From Chryseobacterium sp. SC28 (GTDB lineage Bacteria; Bacteroidota; Bacteroidia; Flavobacteriales; Weeksellaceae): a DNA stretch of 64,000 bases. The stretch is from the NCBI RefSeq assembly GCF_003932955.1, contig NZ_QOVY01000004.1, positions 62,001 through 126,000 on the forward strand. The letters run 5' to 3'. A program made the translations under genes and the position numbers. Shown here in pieces: positions 44,055-51,988 of this stretch. Below the pieces are notes generated by a model that searched no databases, had not been told where the DNA came from, and saw nothing but the letters and a program-made list of their open reading frames with translations. The stretch's first letter is position 1. Every line of letters starts with the position of its first letter.

Positions 44055-47000
44055 ATGGAAAAAGGGTTCGCAGGGCGTATCGCCGAGTTTTTCATCAATT
44101 CAAAACTGACCATTTTGCTGATGGTTGCTTTAATGATTATCGGGGTGTACAGTTCGACATTAATACCAAGAGAAGAGGAGCCGCAGATCATTGTACCAAT
44201 GGCAGATGTGATGGTGGGCTATCCGGGAGCTTCCCCAAAAGAAGTGGAAAATCGCGTGGTAAAACCTTTGGAAAAAATTATTTCTAATATCAAAGGTGTA
44301 GAACACATCCACTCGACCGCGATGAACGGGAAAGCAATGATCGTTGTGCAGTTCTATGTAGGAGAAGATACAGAACGTTCCTATGTGAAGTTGTATGACG
44401 AATTGATAAAAAATAAAAATATCTTCCCAAAAGGAGTTTACGAACCGATCGTGAAAACGCGATCCATAGACGATGTTCCGATACTTGGGCTAACGCTGTG
44501 GAGCGAAAAATACAACGATTATGAACTTCGGCAGATGGGCGAGGAATTGTCTTCCGAAATCAAAAAAATAAAAGACGTTTCTCTGACCAATGTGATTGGC
44601 GGAAGAAACCGACAATTGAAAATCATTGTTGATAAAGACAAAATGGCCGAGTTGAACGTGGATGCGCTTTCGGTAATGCAAATGATTCGGGCGAATAATG
44701 CAAGTTCACAATCCGGAAGTTTTGATTCCAATGATGAAGAATATCTCTTGACGACGGGCCAATTTCTAAATTCGTCGGAGGATGTGGAAAATCTCGTGAT
44801 AGGAACGTCGCAGAATATGCCCGTGTATCTAAAACAAGTTGCCAAAATAGAAGACGGAGCGGCTTCTCCTGCCAACTACGTCAGTTTCGGATACGGAAAC
44901 GCTTTAGAAAGCGGAAAAAAATTTAAATCGGAGTATCCTGCCGTCACGCTTTCGGTTTCCAAAGTAAAAGGAGCCGATGCGATGAAAATTTCGGAACAGA
45001 TTCTGGCCAAAGTTCAGGAACTCAAAAAGAATTTAATTCCAGAAGATGTTCACGTAGAAGTCACCAGAAACTATGGCGAAACTGCATCACACAAAGTTTC
45101 GGAATTACTGATGCATTTGGGAGTTGCAATTTTGGCAGTTACTTTTCTTGTCATGGCAGCCATGGGGTGGCGGGGCGGATTGGTTGTGTTTTTCTCCGTT
45201 CCGCTTACGTTTGCATTAACACTCTTCAGCTACTATATGTTGGGTTATACGTTAAACAGGATCACGCTATTTGCTCTTGTCTTCGTGGTAGGAATTGTGG
45301 TGGATGACAGCATTATCATTGCAGAAAATATGCACAGGCATTTTCATCTCAAGAAATTACCCTTCAAGCAAGCAGCAATTTATGCCATCAATGAAGTCGG
45401 GAATCCAACTATTTTAGCCACTTTTACAGTTATAGCTGCGATTTTGCCAATGGCCTTCGTTTCCGGAATGATGGGGCCATATATGTCGCCAATGCCGATT
45501 GGAGCTTCGATCGCGATGTTGCTTTCTTTGTTTGTGGCTTTGACGATAACACCATATTTGGCTTTTCATTTATTAAAAGTAAAAGAAAAAGAAGAGCATA
45601 AAGAGGAAGAAGGCTTGGAAACAGGAAGAATCTATAGGATTTATAAAAGAATAGAACAACCGCTGCTCGACAACAAATCCAAAAGATGGACGATGATGGG
45701 CGTTACCTTTGTGCTATTATTAATTTCGGTGTTGGCATTTTTTACGAAATGGATCGCCGTGAAAATGCTCCCTTTTGATAATAAAAACGAAATCCAACTG
45801 GTGATTGATATGCCGGAAGGAAGCACTCTGGAAAGAACAGCCGCTGCTACGAAAGACATTGCGCAATACCTGAAAACAGTTCCGGAAGTGGTGAATTACC
45901 AGAACTATGTAGGTTCTTCTGCACCGATGACCTTTAATGGTTTGGTACGCCACTATGATATGAGAGGTGCCAGCAATACCGCAGACATCCAGGTAAATCT
46001 TTTGCACAAAGAAGATCGTAGTGATCAGAGTCACGATGTTGCCAAAAAAATACGACCCTCCATTCAGAAAATTGCGGCAAAATACGGTGCCAATGTAAAA
46101 GTTGTGGAAGTGCCTCCGGGACCTCCGGTTTTATCGACCATCGTTGCAGAAGTGTACGGTCCCGATTATGATGAGCAGATAAAAGTGGCCAAAAAAGTGG
46201 AAGAAATCCTGCAGAAAACGGAAGATGTAGTGGATGTCGATTGGATGGTTGAAGCACCACAAACGGAGTTCAAACTCATTCCGGACAAAGAAAAAGCAAT
46301 GCTGAACGGTGTTGCACCGCAGCAGATTGTTGGTAATCTCACTTATTTGATGGGCGAACATTCTATAGGAAATTTGTACGATGAAAGATCAAACGATGCC
46401 GTAGATATCGTAATGACGCTCAACGACGGAGACAAATCTACCATTCAAGACGTTACCAATCTCAAGGTAAAAGGGCAAAGTGGAATGGTTCCCGTGAGCG
46501 ATCTGGTAAAAGTAGAACGCGATACATTGCAAAAATCCATTTATAGAAAAGACCAGAAAAGAGTGGTTTATGTATTGGCCGATATGGCTGGCGACCTGGA
46601 AAGCCCGGTTTATGCGATTTTGGGAATGGAAGATAAGCTGAAAAAAATACAGCTTCCGAAAGGATATTCGCTGAACGAACTGTACATGAAACAACCAGAA
46701 AATGATGACAATTATACCGTGAAATGGGACGGAGAATGGCAGATTACCTTGGAGGTATTCCGGGATTTGGGAACTGCGTTTGCCGTTGTGATAATAATTA
46801 TTTATATGCTGATTGTAGGGTGGTTCCAGAATTTCAAAACACCAATTGTGATGATGATTGCCATTCCGCTTTCGCTCATTGGAATTGTTTTGGGACACTG
46901 GCTTCTTGGTGCATTTTTTACCGCAACTTCATTTATCGGGATGATTGCTTTGGCGGGTGTAATGGTCAGGAATTCGGTCTTACTGATTGACTTTATAGAA

Positions 47001-47285
47001 ATTCGATTAAACGAGGGCATTCCTCTTAAGCAATCCATCATAGAAGCGGGAGCGGTGCGAACGATGCCAATTCTATTGACCACAGGGGCGGTAGTCATCG
47101 GAGCGGTGATCATTCTTTTCGATCCGATTTTTCAGGGATTGGCTATTTCCTTAGTGTTTGGCGCCATCGTTTCCACCGTTCTTACCCTAATAGTCGTTCC
47201 GTTGATGTACTACATTACAGAAAGGAAGAAATGGGAAGATAAAAAAGAGGCTGAAAACAAAGCATCTGAAGACCGAAAATTTTGA
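44055..47285 (+). CDS. RND-family efflux pump permease
   Basis: A 1076-residue inner-membrane proton-driven pump. It has the duplicated RND layout: a first membrane helix near 16-36, a large periplasmic loop, a helix bundle near 340-550 (with VVGIVVDDSIIIAENMHRH, the proton-relay Asp pair), a second loop and a final bundle near 860-1060 (IGMIALAGVMVRNSVLLIDF). It ranks nearest to hydrophobe/amphiphile or general efflux pumps rather than heavy-metal CusA types; the substrate is unknown. Operon: TolC, adaptor, pump, P-II-like, DUF2892. Confidence 0.93.
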   Translation: MEKGFAGRIAEFFINSKLTILLMVALMIIGVYSSTLIPREEEPQIIVPMADVMVGYPGASPKEVENRVVKPLEKIISNIKGVEHIHSTAMNGKAMIVVQFYVGEDTERSYVKLYDELIKNKNIFPKGVYEPIVKTRSIDDVPILGLTLWSEKYNDYELRQMGEELSSEIKKIKDVSLTNVIGGRNRQLKIIVDKDKMAELNVDALSVMQMIRANNASSQSGSFDSNDEEYLLTTGQFLNSSEDVENLVIGTSQNMPVYLKQVAKIEDGAASPANYVSFGYGNALESGKKFKSEYPAVTLSVSKVKGADAMKISEQILAKVQELKKNLIPEDVHVEVTRNYGETASHKVSELLMHLGVAILAVTFLVMAAMGWRGGLVVFFSVPLTFALTLFSYYMLGYTLNRITLFALVFVVGIVVDDSIIIAENMHRHFHLKKLPFKQAAIYAINEVGNPTILATFTVIAAILPMAFVSGMMGPYMSPMPIGASIAMLLSLFVALTITPYLAFHLLKVKEKEEHKEEEGLETGRIYRIYKRIEQPLLDNKSKRWTMMGVTFVLLLISVLAFFTKWIAVKMLPFDNKNEIQLVIDMPEGSTLERTAAATKDIAQYLKTVPEVVNYQNYVGSSAPMTFNGLVRHYDMRGASNTADIQVNLLHKEDRSDQSHDVAKKIRPSIQKIAAKYGANVKVVEVPPGPPVLSTIVAEVYGPDYDEQIKVAKKVEEILQKTEDVVDVDWMVEAPQTEFKLIPDKEKAMLNGVAPQQIVGNLTYLMGEHSIGNLYDERSNDAVDIVMTLNDGDKSTIQDVTNLKVKGQSGMVPVSDLVKVERDTLQKSIYRKDQKRVVYVLADMAGDLESPVYAILGMEDKLKKIQLPKGYSLNELYMKQPENDDNYTVKWDGEWQITLEVFRDLGTAFAVVIIIIYMLIVGWFQNFKTPIVMMIAIPLSLIGIVLGHWLLGAFFTATSFIGMIALAGVMVRNSVLLIDFIEIRLNEGIPLKQSIIEAGAVRTMPILLTTGAVVIGAVIILFDPIFQGLAISLVFGAIVSTVLTLIVVPLMYYITERKKWEDKKEAENKASEDRKF

Positions 47286-47313
47286 ATGTAAAGTTTTAAA
47301 AAATACAGAACAA

Positions 47314-47613
47314 ATGAAACTATTATTAATAACAGCAGTAGAGGAATTCGAAAAAGACGTGAAAACCATTTTGAAACATTCCGGCGTGAAAGCCTTTTCC
47401 TATCAATCCGTAAAAGGATACAAAAACAATGGAGACGAGTTAGAAAACTGGTTTCCTAAAGATTACGTGTCAATTGATTCTTTACTATTTACGGTATTTG
47501 TAATAGATGACATTGTGGACGAAATATACAAAAGTGTAGAGGATTTTAATTCCAAACAAGAAATAGTTTCGCAAGTTCATATCGCAATAATAAGTTTAGA
47601 AAAATCAATTTAA
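47314..47613 (+). CDS. P-II-like small protein of the RND operon
   Basis: A 99-residue protein (MKLLLITAVEEFEKDVKTIL) with the beta-alpha-beta pattern of the P-II superfamily, seen in small proteins (for example DUF3240) that sit beside metal or drug RND pumps. It lacks the P-II T-loop Tyr. A role as an allosteric or metal-sensing partner of the pump is suggested only by neighbourhood. It starts 28 bases after the pump gene and ends 10 bases before the DUF2892 gene. Confidence 0.55.
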   Translation: MKLLLITAVEEFEKDVKTILKHSGVKAFSYQSVKGYKNNGDELENWFPKDYVSIDSLLFTVFVIDDIVDEIYKSVEDFNSKQEIVSQVHIAIISLEKSI

Positions 47614-47623
47614 TAACAAAAAT

Positions 47624-47830
47624 ATGCAAACAAGAATCGTACACGCAGTTGCAGGAATTTTAATTCTCTGCAGTCTCTTATTAGGAATCAAAGTCAATGA
47701 AAACTGGTTTTGGCTGACCGGATTTGTAGGCCTCAATCTGTTACAAAGTTCATTTACCAACTGGTGTTTAATGTATTCTATACTTCAGAAATTAGGAGTT
47801 AAGGACGAGGGAAGAACTTGTTCCAGATAA
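47624..47830 (+). CDS. DUF2892 (YgaP-like transmembrane) protein
   Basis: A 68-residue protein with two hydrophobic helices (IVHAVAGILILCSLLLGI and WFWLTGFVGLNLLQSSF) and the DUF2892 Cys/Asn pattern FTNWCLMYSIL. This domain forms the membrane part of the rhodanese YgaP and occurs alone in sulfur-related loci. The conserved Cys near the second helix may accept or pass sulfane sulfur (inference). It is the last gene of the RND operon. Confidence 0.78.
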   Translation: MQTRIVHAVAGILILCSLLLGIKVNENWFWLTGFVGLNLLQSSFTNWCLMYSILQKLGVKDEGRTCSR

Positions 47831-47859
47831 GATTGGTTTAGAGTCATTTACCCTTTCAT

Positions 47860-47867
47860 TATATTTG
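47860..47867 (+). promoter_or_regulatory. -7 box of AraC-family gene
   Basis: TATATTTG, 41 bases before the ATG at 47909. It supports 47909 rather than the GTG at 47867, which lies within the box. Confidence 0.45.
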
Positions 47868-47908
47868 TGGAAGGGTTTTTTATTTTCATATTCCATTTCC
47901 ATAAAACG

Positions 47909-48784
47909 ATGAGCATTCCTATCATCAAATCCTGCGATATTCCGGAAAGAGAAAATCACAAAGAATCCTTCGTGATCCACGATCTCAGCCAGCTTTGGGA
48001 CGAAGACTTGTACATCCCGAAGATTCCACACAAACATTCATTTTTTCAGATTTTGTATGTGAATAGTGGTAGCGGAATTCATTACATCGATTTTCAGGAA
48101 TGGGAAATAGCAGATAATACGATTTTCTTTCTTAGCCCCGCTCAGGTGCACGACATAAGATTTACCTCCGGAAGTCCAAAAGGCATAATGATCAATTTCC
48201 GCGCAGAATTCTTCAACGATTTTCTTTCGCAAAAGGATTTTATCACATCGCTTCCCCTATTCCGCAAAAACGGCAAATCCTGTTTCAGAAAAGTGGAAGC
48301 TTGTAAAAATGAGATAGAATCAGCTTTCTCTAAGATATCTGATCTCGCCACATCAAAATCAATCTATTCAAAATCAATGATCCAGACCCTTATTCTTGAG
48401 GTTCTGCTGATGATTTCTCTTAAGACCGAAGATGAAAATCCAGAAAAAGAAAGCCTCAACAACAATTATCTTTTTGTAAAATTTGAGAAACTTCTGGAGA
48501 ATCACTTTATGGAAGCCCATTATCCAAAATTTTATGCAGATCATCTTTCCGTTACGCCCAATTATCTCAATACAGTTTGCAAAAAGATAAGCGGAAAAAC
48601 AGTCGGAGAGATCATTAGAAACAGAATTGTTCTAGAAGCCAAACGTTTTTTAGTCAATTCCGAATATACCATTTCCCAAATCGCTTACGAATTGTATTTT
48701 GAAGACAATTCGTATTTCACCAAGTTCTTTAAATCCCATTCGGGCGTTACACCAGCAGAGTTTAGAAAATCGATTAATAGATAA
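47909..48784 (+). CDS. AraC-family transcriptional regulator
   Basis: A 291-residue regulator from ATG 47909. The N-terminal cupin-like sensor (FFQILYVNSGSGIHYIDF, with FLSPAQVHDI) binds a small ligand. The C-terminal pair of helix-turn-helix motifs includes HLSVTPNYLNTVCKKISGK and ISQIAYELYFEDNSYFTKFFK, ending SGVTPAEFRKS. It lies directly after the RND operon on the same strand with its own -7 box, so it may regulate that efflux system or an unlinked target. Confidence 0.9.
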   Translation: MSIPIIKSCDIPERENHKESFVIHDLSQLWDEDLYIPKIPHKHSFFQILYVNSGSGIHYIDFQEWEIADNTIFFLSPAQVHDIRFTSGSPKGIMINFRAEFFNDFLSQKDFITSLPLFRKNGKSCFRKVEACKNEIESAFSKISDLATSKSIYSKSMIQTLILEVLLMISLKTEDENPEKESLNNNYLFVKFEKLLENHFMEAHYPKFYADHLSVTPNYLNTVCKKISGKTVGEIIRNRIVLEAKRFLVNSEYTISQIAYELYFEDNSYFTKFFKSHSGVTPAEFRKSINR

Positions 48785-48836
48785 AAATTACCATTTTTAC
48801 CTGTTTTTCTGCCACAGTTTAGAAAGCATTTGCGGG

Positions 48837-48844
48837 TACTTTTG
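48837..48844 (+). promoter_or_regulatory. -7 box of the collapsed cyd operon
   Basis: TACTTTTG, 23 bases before the DUF4492 ATG. No good CRP-type site at the position used by the four sulfur promoters. Confidence 0.45.
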
Positions 48845-48867
48845 CTTTATAAAATACTCTTGCAATT

Positions 48868-49116
48868 ATGACAGTTCATTCGGTATTCAGATTATTATTA
48901 TATCCATTTCAGGAACTTATTAAGCTTTACCAATATGGCTTTAGTATTATGTCCAAAGAAAGCCGTACGCTCTGGGTGATCGCAGCTCTTAAGCTCTTGA
49001 TAATGTTCGGTATTCTAAAAATATTTTTTTTTAAAGACTTTTTAAAAACAGAATTTGAAAACGACCAGCAAAGAATGGAATATCTTCGGAAAAATTTTAC
49101 AGAAATCAAAAAATAG
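48868..49116 (+). CDS. DUF4492 protein, cytochrome-bd-associated
   Basis: An 82-residue membrane protein with one central helix (LKLLIMFGILKIFFF). This small family (DUF4492) typically precedes cydA in Bacteroidota and epsilonproteobacteria and is thought to belong to the cytochrome bd locus; its molecular role is not known. ATG 48868. It remains intact here although the cydAB genes after it have collapsed to one hybrid frame, 15 bases downstream. Confidence 0.75.
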   Translation: MTVHSVFRLLLYPFQELIKLYQYGFSIMSKESRTLWVIAALKLLIMFGILKIFFFKDFLKTEFENDQQRMEYLRKNFTEIKK

Positions 49117-49131
49117 AAAAATTACAATATT

Positions 49132-49578
49132 ATGAACCATATAGACTGGGAACTTGTCAATTGGTCCAGAGCACAATTTGCTCTTACCGCAATGTATCAC
49201 TGGATGTTTGTTCCGCTTACATTGGGAACAACATTTATGATTGCCATTATGGAAACCATATATGTGAAAACACAAGACGAAAAGTGGAAAGAGATTACCA
49301 AATTCTGGATGAAGTTATTCGGAATCAACTTTACCATTTGGATGCTTTTGATATCAGTAGGATTCAATAATACAGCATGTTATCCGTCAACTTATGACCT
49401 GCAAAGTTCTCTCACGATTTCCAATGCCTCCTCCAGCGAGTTTACTTTAAGAACGATGAGCTACGTATCGCTTATGATTCCCTTTGTGGTGGGCTACATT
49501 GCAATGGTTTGGCGCAAAATTGATTCTCGAAAAATTTCTTCATCCGAGTTCGAAAACTCTGAAAATCACACCTATTAA
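49132..49578 (+). pseudogene. CydA N-terminus fused in frame to CydB C-terminus (deletion hybrid)
   Basis: A 148-residue frame. Residues 1-67 match the start of CydA ([20 protein letters not shown], then [12 protein letters not shown]), with H23 equivalent to heme-ligand His19 of E. coli CydA. From about residue 68-78 it changes to the C-terminal end of CydB ([17 protein letters not shown], then [19 protein letters not shown]). A normal cydA plus cydB is about 2.6 kb, so roughly 2.1-2.2 kb has been lost, leaving the frame open. The remaining ligands for hemes b558, b595 and d are gone, so it cannot act as a bd oxidase. It could still be translated. Assembly collapse is an alternative explanation. 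Confidence 0.82.
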
Positions 49579-49602
49579 TTCTTATTCAAAAAAAATAAAG
49601 CA

Positions 49603-49716
49603 ATGCAAATAAAAGAAATACTCCAAATCATTACACTTCCTATAATGATTTACCTTTCCTACAAACTCATTTTTTGGTTGTTTCAAAAACTGGAAAATGA
49701 AGAAAAACTGAAGTGA
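49603..49716 (+). CDS. 37-residue single-helix protein, CydX-like position
   Basis: ATG 49603 to TGA 49714-49716 encodes one hydrophobic helix (IITLPIMIYLSYKLIFWLF) with a charged tail. It lies exactly where the small subunit of cytochrome bd (CydX or CbdX type) follows cydB, has that length class, and ends one base before the next ATG. Sequence identity to CydX is not evident, so the assignment is by position and topology. It would be orphaned by the cydAB deletion. Confidence 0.6.
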   Translation: MQIKEILQIITLPIMIYLSYKLIFWLFQKLENEEKLK

Positions 49717-49717
49717 T

Positions 49718-50062
49718 ATGACAAAAATTATAATTCCAACCAATGATCGGGAAACAATTGCCATTCACATAGGTAGGTGCCTTGAGCTTGCAATTTATAC
49801 ATTAGATAAAAGAAATATAATTGCCTTGGAGTTTGCGAAACGCAATCATTCTCAACCTGATCGCAAAGGCGCCACAAAGAAATCTGGTGTGGACTGCGGA
49901 CATCAGGAATTAATCAGACTTTTTGCCGACGCAGATCAAATCATGTATTATGCAATGGGCAAAAACCTCAAGAAATTATTAGATCAAAACAGCCTGCCTT
50001 ACCAAAAGGTGAACTCCCTGTATTTGACTGAAATTATAAAACAATTTGCAAAAGAAATATAG
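49718..50062 (+). CDS. NifX/NifB-type iron-molybdenum cofactor-binding domain protein
   Basis: A 114-residue protein of the dinitrogenase iron-molybdenum cofactor biosynthesis family (MTKIIIPTNDRETIAIHIGRC at the start, KKSGVDCGHQELIRLF with a conserved Cys in the middle). Stand-alone members occur far from nitrogen fixation in sulfur and metal loci; they may carry Fe-S or sulfane clusters (inference). It begins one base after the small bd-like protein and ends 80 bases before sulfide:quinone oxidoreductase. Confidence 0.8.
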   Translation: MTKIIIPTNDRETIAIHIGRCLELAIYTLDKRNIIALEFAKRNHSQPDRKGATKKSGVDCGHQELIRLFADADQIMYYAMGKNLKKLLDQNSLPYQKVNSLYLTEIIKQFAKEI

Positions 50063-50085
50063 ATTACCAAAATATACATGCCGTA

Positions 50086-50130
50086 TGTGATGAACGTCAC
50101 AGTGTACTGATTTCTAAGGTGATAATTTTA
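50086..50130 (+). promoter_or_regulatory. CRP-type operator and -7 box of SQR promoter
   Basis: TGTGA-TGAACG-TCACA at 50086-50101, a perfect match to the CRP consensus half-sites. The -7 box TAATTTTA is at 50123-50130 (last base differs from G). Centre to -7 start is 29.5 bp. Confidence 0.82.
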
Positions 50131-50142
50131 AAAAAAATTATT

Positions 50143-51603
50143 ATGTCAAAAATAGTGATCTTGGGCGCAGGGATAGCTGGTCATACTGCTGCGGCTCATT
50201 TGAGAAGAAAACTCGGTAAAGAGCACGAAGTTCTGGTAGTTTCGCCCAACAGCAATTACCAATGGGTTCCCTCCAATATTTGGGTGGGGGTCGGAAGAAT
50301 GCAGACAAAAGAAGTCGTATTTCCCTTGAAGCCTTTATACAAAAAAAAAGGAATTGGCTACAAACAGGCAAAAGCGCTAAGTTTCTATCCAGAAGGTGAC
50401 CAAGAGGCAAGCAAGCCCTACATTGTGGCAGAATATGTGGCCGGAGAAAACATAGGACAGCAGGAAAAAATCACCTATGACTACCTTATCAACGCTACCG
50501 GTCCCAGACTGGCTTTTGACCAGACAGAAGGGCTAAACCCGGGAGAAAATGAGATGTACTCCGTTTGTACATACGGACACGCCGAGCACGCTGCGCAAGG
50601 CTTGAAAGAGCTAGAGAAAAAAATCAAAAAAACAAGTAAGAAACTCAAAGTGCTCATCGGTACAGGGCATCCCAAAGCTACTTGCCAGGGTGCTGCGTTT
50701 GAATATATTTTGAATGTCGAAAACGAACTCCGCAGAAAAGGGCTGCGTGACAATGTCGAAATTACGTGGATTTCCAACGAATATGAATTGGGAGATTTCG
50801 GGATGGACGGGATGTTGCTCGCATATAAAGGAATACGGATGAAATCTTCGGAAATGGTGGAAATGGTTTTTGAAGACCGTGGAATCAAATGGATTACCCG
50901 AGCAGGTGTTTATAAGGTAGAACCAGGGAAAGTGCATTACGAAACTTTGGAGGGAAATTATAAAACGGAAGATTACGATTTCGCAATGCTGATCCCTGCT
51001 TTTGCCGGTCATCCGTTCAAGGCTTTTGGTAAAAATGGCGAAGACATCACTTCAAAGCTTTTCAGAGGATTTATGATCGTAGATGCAGATTATACCGAAA
51101 AACCTTATGAAGAATGGAAAGTACAGGACTGGCCAGAAACCTACACAAATCCAAGTTTCCCCAATATTTTTGCACCTGGTATTGCATTTGCACCACCGCA
51201 TTCGATATCCAAACCTCATATCAGCAAAAACGGTAATCCAATTTTTCCGGCGCCTCCAAGAACAGGAATGCCTTCGGGAATTACGGCAAAGCTAGTGGCG
51301 GATAATATCATCGAACAAATTAAAAATGGTCAGAATCCGCATATTCATAAAGGTTCTTTGGGAAATATGGGTGCGGCTTGCATAGCTTCGGCCGGTTTCG
51401 GTTTGACGAAAGGTTCGGCAGTAAGTATAACTACTTGTCCTATTGTGCCCGATTATGTAAAATATTCGAAAACTGGAGGACGAGACATTCATAAAACATT
51501 TGGAGAGATAGGATTGGCAGGACATTGGGTAAAATATGCGCTGCATATCGGGTTTATCTGGAAAGCCAAAATGAAGCCATTTTGGTGGCTGATTCCTGAA
51601 TAA
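50143..51603 (+). CDS. sqr: Sulfide:quinone oxidoreductase
   Basis: A 486-residue FAD enzyme from ATG 50143. The FAD-binding motif is VILGAGIAGHTAAAHL. Redox Cys candidates are C142 (YSVCTYGHAEHA), C181 (GHPKATCQGAA) and C413 (GAACIASAGFG), and VSITTCPIVPDYVKY lies near the membrane-binding end. It oxidises sulfide to sulfane sulfur (glutathione persulfide or polysulfide) with electrons to menaquinone. It matches SQR-type rather than flavocytochrome c by its C-terminal amphipathic helices. It has a perfect CRP-type operator upstream and a conserved-looking 50-residue gene after it. Confidence 0.9.
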   Translation: MSKIVILGAGIAGHTAAAHLRRKLGKEHEVLVVSPNSNYQWVPSNIWVGVGRMQTKEVVFPLKPLYKKKGIGYKQAKALSFYPEGDQEASKPYIVAEYVAGENIGQQEKITYDYLINATGPRLAFDQTEGLNPGENEMYSVCTYGHAEHAAQGLKELEKKIKKTSKKLKVLIGTGHPKATCQGAAFEYILNVENELRRKGLRDNVEITWISNEYELGDFGMDGMLLAYKGIRMKSSEMVEMVFEDRGIKWITRAGVYKVEPGKVHYETLEGNYKTEDYDFAMLIPAFAGHPFKAFGKNGEDITSKLFRGFMIVDADYTEKPYEEWKVQDWPETYTNPSFPNIFAPGIAFAPPHSISKPHISKNGNPIFPAPPRTGMPSGITAKLVADNIIEQIKNGQNPHIHKGSLGNMGAACIASAGFGLTKGSAVSITTCPIVPDYVKYSKTGGRDIHKTFGEIGLAGHWVKYALHIGFIWKAKMKPFWWLIPE

Positions 51604-51631
51604 CATATCAACAAAAAAATAATAAAAAATA

Positions 51632-51784
51632 ATGTCTGAAAGAATATCCAAATACGAAAAATTTAAAATGCATAATCCCTTCCTGCAGTTTTTTAAATTT
51701 ATTTTTCTTAATATCAAAATTATGAATGTGGTTGCCAAAGGACACGGCGGAACAAGAGATGATGAATATCTAAATAAAAAGTAA
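51632..51784 (+). CDS. 50-residue protein downstream of SQR
   Basis: A small frame ATG 51632 to TAA 51782-51784, 28 bases after the sqr stop. It encodes a basic N-terminus, one hydrophobic segment (FLQFFKFIFLNIKIMNVV) and a charged GHGGTRDDEYLNKK tail. Codon use and spacing suit a real small membrane-associated protein co-transcribed with SQR. I do not recognise a family; its function is not known. Confidence 0.55.
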   Translation: MSERISKYEKFKMHNPFLQFFKFIFLNIKIMNVVAKGHGGTRDDEYLNKK

Positions 51785-51921
51785 TTAGTTGCTCTCAGAA
51801 ATATTATTAACTTACTGATTATTAGTATTTAATGACTATATTTTTTGTTTTTGTTTTGCGTTTTCTGTATCTTAAAACTAAAAATGCCTACAAAACTGTT
51901 AGCAAAAACATAGAAAAACGA

Positions 51922-51967
51922 TCAGTATATATCACTGACTATTTTGTATCCACCGATTATAATTTTG
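51922..51967 (+). promoter_or_regulatory. TauE promoter with imperfect dyad
   Basis: TAATTTTG at 51960-51967 is a consensus -7 box. TCAGT-N7-ACTGA at 51922-51938 is a dyad centred 30 bp upstream, close to the 29.5-bp spacing of the CRP-type sites, but the half-site sequence differs. Confidence 0.4.
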
Positions 51968-51988
51968 TCTTTTGAAAAATATGACCCA

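Noticed and set aside
48802-48817. CRP-type site at the DUF4492/cyd promoter
   Set aside because: TGTTT...CCACA has the wrong spacing and poor half-sites compared with the four accepted sites.
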